A DNA stretch of 64,000 bases from Anoplopoma fimbria (Eukaryota > Chordata > Actinopteri > Perciformes > Anoplopomatidae): contig NC_072456.1 in NCBI RefSeq assembly GCF_027596085.1, positions 21,864,218 to 21,928,217 on the forward strand. Direction: 5' to 3'. The notes below the pieces were generated by a model. The model was not told the origin of the DNA. It saw only the letters and a list, made by a program, of their open reading frames with translations, and searched no databases. A program made the position numbers and the translations under genes. How positions within the stretch are numbered: the first letter of the stretch is position 1; each line of letters opens with the position of its first letter. Shown in pieces: positions 1 to 55,167 of this stretch.

Positions 1-2775
1 CATACTCTATGCGCTGTTAGTTGCATTATTCTCCAAACCGCCAAAGGGCGTACAAACAAAATTAACTCTTTGTGAAGAATCAAAAAGACAACTTGTGTAA
101 CCTTGTTTAACCTGCAAAAAGCCATAAACCAACTGCCACAATGCCGAAGAAGCTTCAATACGGCCAAAACAATGATCCCCTGTTGCTCTGCAGCAGCTAA
201 AGCATATTGTTACAGTGACAGTGGAAATCTGGCTTTTATTGTCCAAAGTAGATGATAGTGTTTTGTATTTTCTTTTTGCTCAATGTTACTAATCTCCGGC
301 TGGAAAAGGTGATTTCACACATTTTGTTTTTGTTACTAGCAGTAACAGCATTCCAGAAGGTGCATTGGTATTTCCCATTAAGTTCCTGTGGTTTGCTTTG
401 CTAATCGAGCTGAACACATTGCTAAAGTCTCCCTCCGAAAATAGAATAAATGCTCATTTGCTGTAAAATCATCATTTAAGGCCTGTAAAGGCCAATGAAG
501 CCCTTCTGTGGTGATGCAGGAAGATGGTTAATGACGCTGTGCTACACAGGGTCGTAGTTGATTGTAAATCTGATTCTTGAAGAAGCGTAGGCGCCATCTC
601 TGTGGCACACGACATAGCGTTGCCCCTATGGCGTGCGTGGGCATGCGGATGGTTGCATATATTTGCCCAGTGCAAACGGCAGACAGCTGACACGAGTGTG
701 CGTATCTATTTGCGTGTGTGTATGTTCTGCATTGTGGATATGAACTGACAAAGGCCAGCAATTGTGCCGCCCATGGTTTACTTGCATCTGATCCAAGCTG
801 GAGCCTGGTGTGAAATGTGATTTATCTGCGCCATGCTTCGCCCAGTGCTATGTAGACAAAGATATTTATTGAGTCGCCCACAACACTGCATTATTTACTG
901 ACCACCAGCTCTTCCCACTGCCTTGTGGCTGTTCTATTAATGTGGCTTAAGACATCTTCACTGTGACACCCTCGAAGCTTCCCCATTGGCTTCTTTCTCA
1001 TCTCTGTAGATCCATGTAGTCTCAGTACGATCCATTTGCTATCTTCCTTGCTCATGTTTCATGTTAAATTCAGTTCAGTCTTCTCCACCCTTTTGATTAG
1101 TAGTGTAGTTAAAAAAACCAGGCCTCCACATGTGTTTCAGTCCCGTATTTGTTGGTTGTAGTGGGAGTAAAGTAGTAAATAACGTGTCGAACTGAATGAG
1201 TCAGTGGATGAATGTCTGTGGTACTGTGCTCCAGATGCGTGTGTGTCTGTATTTCTATGCAGCATACATGGCTTAGAATAGAGTCAAACTTAAAGAACTA
1301 CTGTGATTAAAGTCTTGACGTTGAAATGCATTTCAGACAAGGTGGAAGTCACAGTCAAAGGCCTGCGTTAGCGTTTTGGTTCGCCGTGCTAAGACAGCGG
1401 CAGCGCCTGCTTGACCAGTTTGCTCTTAGCGACTTTGATCCTCCCGCATTAAATAAATACCGGTGCAAATGTGAATGAAGTTAGGTGCATGTCCGGCATG
1501 AACCGCCTGCACTGTTTCTATAGGAGGTGATGTTTGTGACTGTGAAGGTCGAGGGGATTACAGAGCGTTGTGTCTGCACTGTTGAACAGGTTAGCAAATT
1601 AACAGGGAATTACTGCGGCCCGCATTCCTTGGCCAACACAGCCCCGTAATCCTGGAGACAGGCAGGCAGGGCACGTCAAGAAGGAGATGGAAAGACTTTG
1701 TAATGGGTCGCAGTATTAGTTTAGGGCTCTGTTAGAACCAGTTTTACTTTGTGGCATATAACGAGTCTCATTTCAGTTCTTGGATGTGGGTTTGAAATAT
1801 CTAGATTGTTTTGAACATTTATTCCTCATGAATTAAAGTTTAAACTTTTCGTAGCAGCGAAGAGGATCACCTAGCAGTGCTGGCAGTGTTACCTGTGCTG
1901 GATGAATGTAGGTGGGACAGAAGGTTATCTGGTTTGAACAGAGTTTGACAATAAAGATTGTCCAGAAAAAAACATTGGCTCTGGTCAGACAATAGATCAT
2001 TTTTCCCTTACTGCTTGTCACCAAGTAAATAACCTGTTTTCTATTAAATCTGTGCTCTGATGAGAAAGGTTGTACATTTTGCTCGAGAGTCAGAAGAAAG
2101 AAGAATTAGGGGAGAGGTGGGAGTGAAGACTTTATGTTTAGTAAACCAGCGGTTATCCAACCATGTATCTCTAAATGGGAAATAATTGTTACATTGAGAT
2201 ATAGTTTTAGATTATTCTGTCATCAATACTGGTGGTTCATTTCTGATACCTAAATGAATTCTAACAAATAATATTTTATCGGAATCTGTCACAGCCTGGT
2301 ATCTGAAATACACTATCAAAAAACATTTGATTTAATAGGAAGAAAGGGAGGTTCACTTTGTACAATGTGCTTCTGAATTCTTAATATCATATGATATGAT
2401 ATTGAGATCATTTAAAATGTTATCCATAGTCACCGCCTCTCCTATTTAGAAAAGTATGTTCGAGCCCATGTCAGCTTGGGTCTCAGGAGCCAGTGGTGAA
2501 ACGTCACCGGAAATGTACGTATATGTTTATGAATATATTTATGGACAGTCTGTCACAGCCAGGTTCCAGTAATTGGTGTAAAAAATTGTACGTAAAACAA
2601 TGTGCTGTAACTGAACATGTCTGCACAACAGTCACGAATCTTTTCATTATAATAAAAAAACGTTTTTACTCAGAAAAAGAGTTGCTCAAAGTTGAATGAG
2701 CAAAGGGAAACTCCCTATATCGGCCTTGTCTGGCCAGCTCTCCCTGTTTCTGTCTGTCTGTCTCCTTTCACCTCC

Positions 2776-2882
<107 letters not shown>

Positions 2883-4439
2883 AGCCAGCAGGCCAGCACT
2901 TTCAGATGAGACTCTCCCAACTTTTCCCAGTGATTACAACAGCAAGGCGACCGTCTCGTCTCATTTGGGAGGTTGGGAGGGTAATTACCGGGGCTGTCCC
3001 AGAGGAGATTTCTGCCCTCCAACTTGATTTCACTTTCAACAACTGAGACTACTTGCAGCTTTTTCTCTGTTAAGTGATTCACTCTTGAATTTCTGTTTCT
3101 AATATGAGAATCCACGTGAGCCTGGGCCCAAGATTTCGACGACTTTGGGGCAAGACACAGGAATTTGTCTTGGTCTTGGGGAGTTTCTTCAGCATTGCAC
3201 TTCTACGTTCACAGCTATGATGTTACTGCTTTGTTCGTCATAAATGTCACACACGCGTTTTAGTTTAAGAAACATCCTATGCCTCGGGCCCCGCGGCGAG
3301 TCATTCATCATAACCCAGCTTTTGACAGCTGGTGTACCAAAGATTGCAGTGGGTTAGATTAAACAAAGGATCGGAATTGGATCAGGTTTAATGCAGATAC
3401 TATTTCATTTAAAGATGTCTTGATTGGCCCTGATAAAGATCCAGGAGATGAACTTGAGACAGTCTTTGTAATCGCACACCTTTGCTGTTTCTTACAGTAT
3501 GCCACCACCCTCTAAACTGAAGCTGACCCGGGAGACTAAAGCCTTAAAACCCCTGTATGGTTCGTCTGCTTGGTTCCTCTGCTGTTTGTGTGGGCCAGTA
3601 AAGCTCCCCTCAGGGTAATAGTGTTTAGTTTGAGCATCATCTCCCTCCTTCCATGCTGAGCTAAGGGTATTTTATTGCAAGTTGCCACGACAACTGCTTG
3701 GCCTGCTGGATATGGAGGATTGCGCAGCAATTCCAGGAAATGGGGTTACTTCCTCACTCGGCGCGAACAACTTCCTGCCCTCCACTGTATGGATGCGTGC
3801 CAGGGCTCAGGGACACCCGTTCGTGTGTAGTCTTTGTCTGTAGGTTTGTAATTACTTCCCCTCAACTATTAGCTCCAAAGCCCATCTATTTCTCTCCCTC
3901 CCTCCCTCACCCCTCCTCTCTATCTACCACACGTCTTTTCTTCTTCTCATGACACGGCTTGACCCCTCTAGGGACACGCTGTGGTGTCGGTGACAAAGCA
4001 GTGACGGGTGCTGAGGGAGGAACCAGCGTAATGCCATCTGAGCACAACAACCTGACTCTCTTTATCCCTTTTTATTTTCTATCTAGGCCGTTAAAGGGCT
4101 GTGATTTCTGCCTTCTCTTTATTTGGACTTTATTCGCACTAACAGCTTGGCGTTTTCAGTTTTAAAAGATTCTCACAGAAAATTACAAAGTTTAAAAAAG
4201 AGGAGAACGGTTTAAATGGTTTTTTTCTTGGAATTTATGCCTCCATGTATCCAAAAGTAGTTGTGGTGGCTGCCGTTCGCTGCAGTTTATAAAAACCGCA
4301 GCCCTTTTGCAATGGGGACAGCTCAATAAATGCTTCTAGTAATAGAAAGTTCAAAAAGTTAAATGAAGAGGAAAACAGTGATTATGGACAAGAGCTGTTT
4401 GAATAATTATAAAACAAGACCAAAAGTCTACAGCCTTAA

Positions 4440-4570
4440 ATGGTCTCTGTGAGGCTGTACTTTGAAGCGGCAGTGCTTTGAGCAAGATGCTACCTTCAGC
4501 ATGCTAACATGGTCACAATAATAATGTTAGCAGGTTGATGTATCGCAGGTAAAATGTTACCATATTAGTT
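4440..4570. mobile_element. Dispersed repeat fragment with GCTAACATG motif
   Basis: Contains tgaggctgtactttgaagc, agcatgctaacatggtca and aataatgttagcagg. A similar arrangement of tgctaacatg/catgttagc blocks lies at about 57735-57865. Family not identified; probably a fish MITE or SINE relic. Confidence 0.4.
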
Positions 4571-7500
4571 TGCCATGTTAGAATTGAAGCTGCCAAAATT
4601 GGCCAAAAATGACGTTTTAATAGACGTTTTTAATAGCACAAAGTTAAAAATTTCAAATATCTATTTATTTCATAAACCAAAGTATGGGACAAACACAAAT
4701 TCTGACCTGATAATGGTTATAGTTGATAGATCCAAGTTTTCGTAACAACCACAAATGTCTTATTTACATTTCACAGCATCCAAAAGCTGACTAGATGTTT
4801 AAATAAAACCCCAAATTGTCAACCTGTTGGTGGCGCTAGAGGAAGAATTCCGTAGGATACGTTGTCTGAGTTGTCTCGGTGCATTTAGAGGAGGCAGTCC
4901 GCTTTAAAACTTTGACAGTTTCATCCTCAGTTACAACCGTGGTGTTGATGAATCCAGCAGAGACACCAGCCATGACGGGTTGAATTTTCTACATATTAGA
5001 TAAACTCTCTAAAATCTAGAAAGTGCCATTTGTAGTGTTAAATCCTAGGGCTGGATAAGGTTACGTCAGGCGAACGTTGATTTTGATTTGAAGTTTCATA
5101 TTGTCCCAAACCTGTGCTAACTTCTAGAACTCATATCTAGAGTTCCAAGACAAGACAAGCCACTTTTGTTTTTCTGTGTCACATTTTCGTTTGGTTTGTT
5201 TCGAGGCTTATCGTGGTATTTTCTTCTTTACACCCAAAGCGAGGTTCACACTTCGAGACATTCACAATCATCAGATGGCTGTAATGTTCACACTTCACAA
5301 CTTTCTGTTTTGTAATAAGTAGTCTTAAGTCCTTGTTGTTTTCATACTGCATGACTGAGTGGCGACAGGGGGTCGAACACTAGAAGATGTTTTCCTAGTC
5401 CGCATGAGTCCACAATGAGGTCTGATGACCCAGGTGATGTCATGCTTGTTGAACGCCTTCACAAAATATCCTGTTTTCCATCATTTCCCCTATGTAGATC
5501 ATCACTGTGTTAACTGTTATGTTGATTCATGCAAACATCCAACGCCTGAGGCACAACAACAACAACAACAACTTCCGACTGTGTTGCAACACATACAGTA
5601 AAGTGGTTTGTAGTGTGATCTAGGCATAAGCTGGCATCTTTCCTTTTTGAAGGAGTCTCCTCTGATCCTCATGCAGCCTACGGGGCTATGTCTTCCATTG
5701 TGTGGTAGAGAGTGGGCTGACATACAGTGAGCCCCCCCCCCCGCCTTGAATCAAACGGGACGTTGTGGTTACACACCTTCTGCTTTTTTTTGTTGCTGCG
5801 GGACTTTCTCCTTTTGTTAAGCTTTTTTTAAGAAATGTTCATAACAAGAGGTGAATGGAAACATACCTTTTTGCTCCACACGACCCCTGGCGACCCCTCT
5901 CATTATGCCTCACCCTCCTCCCCTCTCGATCTCGCCACAGATGTAGACAACTACCATGCAAAATTAGCGCTTTGGGAGGAGATTTGTGCTCTCAGCCATT
6001 ACTGCCTTTACCTGTTTATGAGTGTTTGATTGTGGACAGACTGTAAAAGCAAATTTTCTCTATAGTGGACGCTTAAAAAAAGGAATCTGAATCTGGATCT
6101 GCTACAGCTTGGATGACCTCTCTGATTTTCCATACGAACCCACATTGAATAGTTTTCCCATACCACATCTACATAATGAAACTCTCAGCAGAGGTTCTCA
6201 TTTTTGTTAACATTTTAGTATTCATTGTATAAAAGTATGTCTCTTTTTCTTTGTTTCCTCAGAATCACTTTGTAGCTACGTTTGAAAAAGAGTTATGCAA
6301 ATATTGTTACCACTATCATTTTGAGGTCATTGAGGAAAGTTTGAGAAAAGCACTTCGACATCTGTGTATAAAGACTCGTTTTTCACAATGTGCACAATGG
6401 CATCTTTACAGATGCGGCTCCCATCAGCAGGAAACACACACAGCTCTCCTCCCACTCCCACCAGACTGCAGACATTATAAATCATTTGCTTTTGTTCTGC
6501 TTTTGTTAACCACTTAAACTCCTATTCCCCCCATCACCTTGACACACACATAAACAAACACAACAAGCAGAAAGAGGGAGGTGGTAGTGAGTGAGAAAAT
6601 GGGCATTTGATCAGGAATGTTCCAAATAATAGTGATCACTGGGTCAGGTATCCATGTGTTTTTTCTCAGCTCACACCATCTGCCTGTAGTTTCACTGTTG
6701 ACTTTGTCGATTGGCTCTTATCAACGCTCTCATTCCTGGGAAATTTTCTTGTCCATGGTGTGTTGATAGTGAAGTGTGAGAACAGCCAGGTAAAGAGGAC
6801 ACAATGCTGGTGGTTATGAGTCTGGATCGCAGTGCACCAGTCAGTCATTTGCTGAAACCTTTTCCAATGTTCAAATCTGGGAATTTGCGACCGATACCTA
6901 ATGGGGTTTTTGGTATGTGTGTCTATGAGTGTTAAAATTGCACAACAGCAGGCAGGCTGTCCCAAATCTGGTTAGATCATTGTGTCTAGGCATGACGACA
7001 GCGTGCATGGGAAGCTCGTCAAACCAGTCGGGGGATGAGAGGAGCTTTTTTTCCGGTCTGTGCTGTCTTGCTTCCATAATTTCCCTCCCTCTGACTTATG
7101 CATTGGTTTTGTCAGCACTTCCTCTTTCCCCTCAGCATCCCCCTTTTTTTCCCCCCCTGAGTTTGCCAATTGTCTGTTCGTTGCTAGAGGGCTGGTATCG
7201 TGCCATAACCTATGGTGTGTTGCCAAGATTTACCGCAATCATATTCTATGTCATTCTCTTGATTTATTCAAAAGCAGGGTAAACATGATTTGGAATATGG
7301 TTTTGACCTAAACGTGATCAAAACCAAAAGTGAAAGTTCAACTGTGTCACAAGTCTAAACCGCATATGAGTGGATTTTCTGCTGTCTCCGTTTTGATATT
7401 ATGTCTGCATGTTTTTTGTGTGTTGACTTGTGACAAGTGTGCATATAGTATGTCTCAGTGCAGAAATAGTCCCAAAATAGCAGAGTGTTTTCTGTGGCAC

Positions 7501-8907
7501 CATGTGCTGCAGCAGTAGCCTGATATCAACTCATTCTCTATTACACTAGATGACTGTGCAAATGTGAACATAGAGGCATGCGCCTGTGTGCGTGCTTGTT
7601 GGAATTATGAATTTCACAGTGGTTTAAGTACGGTATCCCCGTGTCTAATGGACTATGTCTGCCAGCCTGACTCCAAGGCAATATTCTGCCTTCACTCTCT
7701 TACTGGACCAGTTCAGAGACTGTTCCATGAATGTTCAGCGCTTGAAAACAAACTATGTAAAACTCTAAAACACCACAAAATCATAAAGTAGGGTTAATAA
7801 TAGTTAGTGTCTTCACAAAGGCTCCTCAACTTGAGTGACACTGTGATTAATCTAGGCGCAGGAAGTAACACCATCGCGCAGTGCACTTCCTGTAATGCAA
7901 TGACTGTTTTGTGAACATTGTTGGCGTTTCTTTGAAATCAGCTGACCTACCCTCAGTTTTGCACACAGAGTCACGATCAGCATAGTGGGGATTTATCAAC
8001 ATATGAGCCTATAAATGAAACAAAAAAAATGTTAATATAGCAACATTTTTTTTACAATCCGAGCTAAGGATTTATAAATAAATAAAGTGTTTTTTAATAA
8101 ATCGCACATAGACTCACACTTAAAAAACAGTGGCTTTCTTCATTTGGAACTGAGAACACCACACTTCATGTTGGGCTGGGCATGGTGTGCCTGAAGACTA
8201 CTGAGCCATGTGTTTCTGGTGGGCCTCACAATAGCTGATGTGTTTGTCTATAAGTGTTTCATTGATGGAGAGATAGTTGGGCTTTGTTGTCACGTAATTT
8301 CTTTCTGGCCAACCATCTGGCTGCTCTGAGACCACAGGCTGACTTCAGGCTGGCTGTGCATAGTTTGTTAGATCGGTGGCCAACCCTCTGAATTATCTCT
8401 TTAAGAATGAGGGGAAGGAAACTCATAGCCCATGTGGAGTTGAGTGTGTGTGTGGGGGGAAATCTTACCACCTCAGCTTACCAATTTTCCGGGGGAAACC
8501 CTGACTTTTTGAGCAATGCCAGCAGAAATGAATTACTGCAAGCAAGGCTAGAGCTACCCAGCTAAATTAAACAGGGTATTTGTTTGATAGACATAAATAA
8601 TATTAGATTTTCTGTATGTCTGTGTCTAGATACAATAAGACAAGAACAAGACATGATGGAAACTGCATTAAACATTGTGGATAACTGACTAGTTTTGGGA
8701 ATAGTCATTACTTTCTACTGTTTGAAGGGGTGAAGACAGCATTTCGATACATTGACGTAGCAATGTAAACCTGTGTTAATGAGTGGTTCAATAAAAAATT
8801 GACATATGTATTAAATTATCTGAAAATATTGCCAATATTTGAAGTGTTAAGCAGATGACGTGCCCCTCTGATTGTCCACTCTCTAACTCTTCTCTTGTCT
8901 CTTACAG

Positions 8908-41518
<32,611 letters not shown>

Positions 41519-43580
41519 GGCGGCCAGAGGAAAGCATAAACAGACTGACATTGGGGTTCTGTGTAGTCGCATAACAACACGTGAACTCAAACTCGAGCTT
41601 TTTCTCGTGTCTCGTTAATTCTCTTTTTGTTCTTCATCATAATAATCGTTCTCTTCCCCTTTCATGTTTTCTTCTCCTCTTTGCACTTACAAAAACTGTT
41701 TGTATAGTTTCTAAAACGTCATTGAGTATTATCAGCAATATCAAAAGCTCTCAATTCCAAAAAGCGTGCAGTTTAACCGCTCATCACGAGCTAAAATCAC
41801 AATCCATGTAGATCCTGTGATCCCGGCCGAGCATCCTCTGCTCTCTGTTGGCCAAGTCAAGACTTTTCTTTGTGGCCTTTGGCACCCAAACACAAACTGT
41901 TTTATTGAGGGATCAACGAGGAAGTGCCAACCAGACGGCGGCCGGCTGGTGTTGCATCAGAAAAACAGACTGTTCAGACGGACACTGCGACTAAGCAGAG
42001 GACCTTCTGCACTGATCTTGTCTGTTTTGGAGGACGAGTCACTTCTTTCTGCTATATGCTACCTTTACGTGTAGTTTAATGTGATAAGCCTGCCAATACT
42101 AACTCGTCGTCGCATCCATTCACTCTACTTCTTTAATACGATGGGTCACATTCAATTGATGCTTTAATCCAGCAAAACTACCTAGTTGTTGCCTTATTGT
42201 TTTTTTATATTCATGCATTGTTTTTTTTATGTGTTAAAGGGGGAATTTTATAAAATGCTGTTGCATGACTAGAAAGACAAACATCAAGTAAATTACAGAT
42301 TATATAGAAATGCACACACATGCATGTTACTAAATGCCTCTACACCTGTGCTAACAACTTAAATGTGTTTACTGCATTGATTACAGTTGCTAGATATTAA
42401 TGTTTCCCATCAAATGTCTGAACACACAGAAGGTTCAATAAATGCATGCTGTAGGAGCAGTGAGAACAATGTTTGTGTTGAAGGCAGTTACTGTTACAGA
42501 AAAACAACAGAAAGTCACTGTGGATGTCTCGCCACAGACGGTACCACTATATTTCATGTGTTGTTGAGGGATTAATTAAGCTTGACAAACTTTATGCAAA
42601 AACATACATTAGTTTTAGAATGTTGTTTGATAAAATGTACATAGACTTACAGCACATTCTGCTTGTTATAACTGAGCTCCATTTGGCAAAAGACATGTTG
42701 ACTTAAAAAACGTCTGTTTCTGTTTTTTTTTTATATAAAAATTCTGTTCGCACTTCTTGAATGATTCTGAATGTTACAGAGGTGCATGTTTTTTACTTTT
42801 TAAACTGCCTCCTTGCTAAATGTTTTCTCTTTCAAAATCATTTAACCAGTTTTGCCTTTTTGCTTAACTACAATCAGTGTATATCCCTGCACCTTTTTAA
42901 TTGTAATGATTCATAAACCAAGTCCGGAGGTGAGTAAGGTTTGATAAAGTATTTTTTTTTGTCTTCCTTCTTAACGTTGTTGTTGATCATAGTTTAGTGT
43001 GACTGCTCTGTAAACACAGACAATCATTCACTGTTTTATTTTTGAAACTTCAAAAAAGAACATCAGTGTCTCTTTAGACCAAATTACTATTTTTTTTCTG
43101 CCAAAAATCTACATCAAGTCCAAATGTATTATTTGTTGCCCTTGTTTTGTCTTAAAGTTAGACACATGATACACATCCGATACCAAGATATGTTTTGAAT
43201 TACTACTGCAATTGTCTCTGTGAACAAACCAAACAACTCACCGGGCGTTTTTTCTCTGTCCTTATGATCTCCTTGTAGTTTACCAAAACATGTGTACTGT
43301 TAAAGTGTCAGTCAGCCTTTTTATTTAGAATTGAGCATGTCAGTTCCCATTCATATGCAAGGCCATGTGTCTTTTTTTTCTGTATATAAAATGTTTTTTG
43401 TATTGTACTTTTCCTCTGTTAACCAAATAGCCTATAATATACATGCCATATGAAGTAGTTGTCACCATGTTTGTATAAGGTAGATGAACTAAAACTGATG
43501 AAAAAATTAAGTTGTCAAAAAAACCAAATGATCAACCAAATGTGCTTCCTGAAATAAAGCCCAGATCTTCGTAGACTTTT
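41519..43580 (+). other. notch3: notch3 3' UTR with polyadenylation signal
   Basis: About 2.05 kb of AU-rich sequence with no coding potential follows the notch3 stop. An AATAAA hexamer at 43553-43558 is followed by a T/GT-rich downstream stretch (ttttgctttt, then attgtctttt), the normal context for cleavage. The end is inferred from this signal. A second AATAAA-type hexamer near 43931 could serve a longer isoform. Confidence 0.6.
43553..43558 (+). terminator. Poly(A) signal for notch3
   Basis: AATAAA within cctgaaataaagccc, followed within 40 bp by T- and GT-rich sequence. It is the best such signal downstream of the notch3 stop codon. Confidence 0.55.
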
Positions 43581-45000
43581 GCTTTTGTCATTTATTTTAA
43601 AGTGTATTGTCTTTTTCCACAAGTTCAGACACATAGCTGGTATTTTAAATAATGTTGTCTTGTTTTCCTGTTGAATTAAAATGGATGGAAATATAACTTT
43701 TTGAAAGTATAGAAAAAAGATTCAGGACAGCAACTTCATTCCATCAATGAATGTTATTGTGCTTCCTCAGGTTACAAAATACATTTTTGATGGGTAATCT
43801 GATAATTTAATGGATAGCAAGTTGTATTTTACTAACAAATAACACCAGTATTGAATTTATAATGATTTGCCTTTTAGGGACTTGGATTCAATATGTTCTA
43901 TCCTTCTATAAATCTGTATCTTTCTGATAAATAAAATCAAATCTGTTTGAGTCAGAGGTTCAGTTTTGCCCACTCAGCACTGCTAACATAATGGAAAGTG
44001 CTCTACAGTTCAATGTTAAGATACTGATGACACCAATTAAATACATTACTACAGTGCAGGAACAATATTCGCATCTATTGGCTGTCTGCACCATTAAAAC
44101 ATATTTAAATATTTTAGCATCATTAAATTACTTGATACATAGAGTGTATAATAGGAGCGGTACCGCAAGTCCTTCATTCCTGCTGCTGTCAGGCTGCCAT
44201 CCCAGTAGACCACAAAACAAAACACTAATAAAACTGTGCAATACTATAACTATAATTATTCTGTCTGTATTTATAAGATTTTTTTAAATCTTTTTTTAGT
44301 TATTGTGGATTTTTTATTTTTCTTATTTACTTATTTAAAATACTTGTTTGTTTTTTCTACTATGTACCTTGTTTGCACTATATCTATGCTGCTGTAATCC
44401 TGTAAATTTCCCCTCTGCGGGACCAATAAAGGATTATCTTATTTTATCTTATCTATATCCTTCATTCCTGATGCTGTCAGGCTGCACAACCAGCTCTGTC
44501 TGCCATCCCAGTAGACCACAAAACAAAACACTAAAAAATCTGTGCAATACAAATACACTGTGCATTACTATAACTATAACTATAATTATTCTGTCTGTAT
44601 TTATAAGATTTTTATTTTAGTTATCGTGGATTTTTATTTTTCTTACTTACTTATTTAAAATACTTGTATTTTCTTTCTTCTTTTTTCTTATCTTTCACTA
44701 ATTGTTACCGGATGTTCAATTAACTATTTACATATAAAAATAATAACGTGGTGGGACTCTGGTCATAAATGTTTAGTAATTAATAATATTAAATTGTTAT
44801 TCCACAGTTAGTTCATTCTCTAGTTTAAGATTAATATGGGTATTGCAGTTTGTTTCCTGTCCAGCAGGGGTCGCTGTGTCGCACAGGAAGCTTCAGCAAA
44901 AAAAAAAAAGAAAGACGAGGAAGAAACCTGTACACGGAAGTCACTCATGATTTTACATGCTCAAGATTTCTTTTACCTTCTGTAGACTTTCACGGTGTAA
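43581..45000. other. Intergenic region between notch3 and slc35a3
   Basis: AT-rich spacer of about 1.4 kb between the notch3 poly(A) signal and the first probable slc35a3 exon. Apart from the LINE-derived segment at 44150-44700, nothing is recognised. The two genes are on the same strand. Confidence 0.5.
44150..44700 (+). mobile_element. Duplicated non-LTR retrotransposon 3' ends
   Basis: Two related copies lie head-to-tail. Both contain ccttcattcctg, ctgtcaggctg, gccatcccagtagaccacaa and ctataattattctgtctgta, at about 44168-44290 and 44458-44620. Between them is ctgcgggaccaataaaggat followed by a TCTTAT-type tail (about 44413-44455), the style of 3' terminus seen in fish LINEs. The family cannot be fixed by eye. 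The second copy contains about 20 bases absent from the first. Confidence 0.5.
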
Positions 45001-45308
45001 TTTACTATTGCATTGTGGCAGTAAATCCAACCTTTATTGCACTAAACGATGGGGAAGTCGGTGCTGAAACCCCGATAAGAAAAGGTGGAGTTAAGGAGCA
45101 GACGGGTCATATCCAGTCCGGGTCCATGGACCCCAAACCGGGACTTGAAGTGCTGCTGTTTTGACAGCTGGGTTGAGCCTCCAGTACCTGGTCCGTCTGT
45201 CCGACAGAGAGCAGCTGGGAGCCGAAGTTTGAACCCTAAAGTCGGGTTCATTCTGCGGAGAGAGAAGACATCTACGTCCATTAAAGAGGAGAACCAGCTT
45301 AATAATCT
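45000..45308 (+). other. slc35a3: Probable 5' non-coding exon of slc35a3
   Basis: Relatively GC-rich sequence ending at a donor-like tgtgagtaaa (about 45308). It would splice to the acceptor tgtccag at 45442, 20 bp before the start codon. The transcription start is not defined; no TATA box was seen. This is inference from position and splice-site quality only. Confidence 0.4.
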
Positions 45309-45462
45309 GTGAGTAAAAACCTCTTTCCTTAAAAATATTCTTCCTCTTTATTTCTGTATTTACCTCCTAACATTACTTGCATTCCAAACTCTATCTTTTA
45401 TATTGTCATTTTTCTTTTTTTTTACCCCTTTTTTGTGTCCAGCCTCACACCGACCAGGGGTC

Positions 45463-53716
<8,254 letters not shown>

Positions 53717-54424
53717 GGACACTCACGGCTGACACTACAGCAGCAGTAGGAGGTCCTGTTGAAGCGTCAAGACGTGGAGTTAAAAGGAGGACAGAGAGCT
53801 GGAGAAAAAAAGAAGGGGAAAGGTCTTTTATCATATATAAGAGGAGGTAGGCAGTTTGTAAACGGAGGACAGGAAGAGTGGAAAAAAGACGCTTATAAAC
53901 AAAAAGCAAGCAAAACGCTGTGATGTATCTCACACACCAAAAAGTGCCTCAGCTGAGACGGTTAACCAATGAGAAGAGAAAACTGTGGCGAAACAGGATC
54001 GTGTGTTGTTGTTTCTATTATCACCGCCGTAGATCTGGAGAGAGATTCTCGGCAGGACCGACTGATTGTGTTCATTAGAGCCTGTTTGACTGCCCATGTT
54101 ACTGCCGCATCGCTCACACCTACACCACAAACAAAAGATCACATATGTAGACAGGCAGATGTTTTTTTTAAAGATGTAGTGTGATTATTAGCCCACATTG
54201 TTGGCTTTTCCACCTCAGAGGTGCAGTGTTTAAGACTCTGACTCTTTTTTTGTTCCACTTTGAGCTCTGAAGGCTCGCTTTAGGTCATTTTCCCCTGAAA
54301 TAATTCTTCCCAGCCATTGTTTGCTCAGAGGCACGGTCACAAGTGCGCAAATGAGCAACTTCACTTAGAGATCAACTTTGGTGATGTTTGAACTGCAAAG
54401 TCAAAGCCTCAACCATTAGCAAAG

Positions 54425-54567
<143 letters not shown>

Positions 54568-55161
54568 CTAGTGCCCTCAAATCTGCAAGTTACAACTTTC
54601 TGTCAAAATTACTTTTTCCCCATAGACTAACATTGGGAAAGAGACTTCTGAAAGAAAAAATGTTTGAGGTGAATCAACTTCCCAGTACGAAGACTTGAAC
54701 ATTTTTTATTTGAATCACTAGGTCCTAAAATTCAAGATTTAACTCTAAATCCAGAGTTATTTTCCTTCCTCTGTTCATGTGAATGAGGCTGAGAACCAGG
54801 CTGGAAGGCGGGGTAAACGGAAACACTAGTGCTCTTGCTCTATGGGACATGTGGATGCGGAACAGGCCGGAAGATCGGGGTAATCCAAACGAGGCCCCGC
54901 CTCCAACGCTGTCACCAGTTCTCCCTCTACATCTGTGGCTCTAACAGTCAACTGGTAGTCACATTCACCGTAACTAGTATTGTTTCCTTAATAGCAGCTC
55001 CAGTGTTACATTTCATTCAGCTATTTTTGGAAACCGCTTTTGTTGCCAGGCAACATATAGTCATAGGCACGTCTTTGATGCAATACAGTGGTAGAATTAC
55101 TGTATGGCTGGTCTGTCTTTGTCTGGAAGAGTTTAATGTTTTACAGTAATCTGGGTGGAAG

Positions 55162-55167
55162 AATAAA
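55162..55167 (+). terminator. Candidate poly(A) signal for slc35a3
   Basis: AATAAA in ggaagaataaaaagc, about 1.45 kb after the slc35a3 stop codon. Other hexamers lie further on (for example near 56020), so the choice is tentative. Confidence 0.35.

Noticed and set aside
7330..7518. Hydrophobic frame as possible notch3 exon 1
   Set aside because: No donor in the right phase after the hydrophobic stretch and no promoter-like sequence before it.
45403..45462. Upstream in-frame ATG for slc35a3 at 45403
   Set aside because: It lies before the acceptor at 45442 in intron sequence; the family N-terminus starts at 45463.
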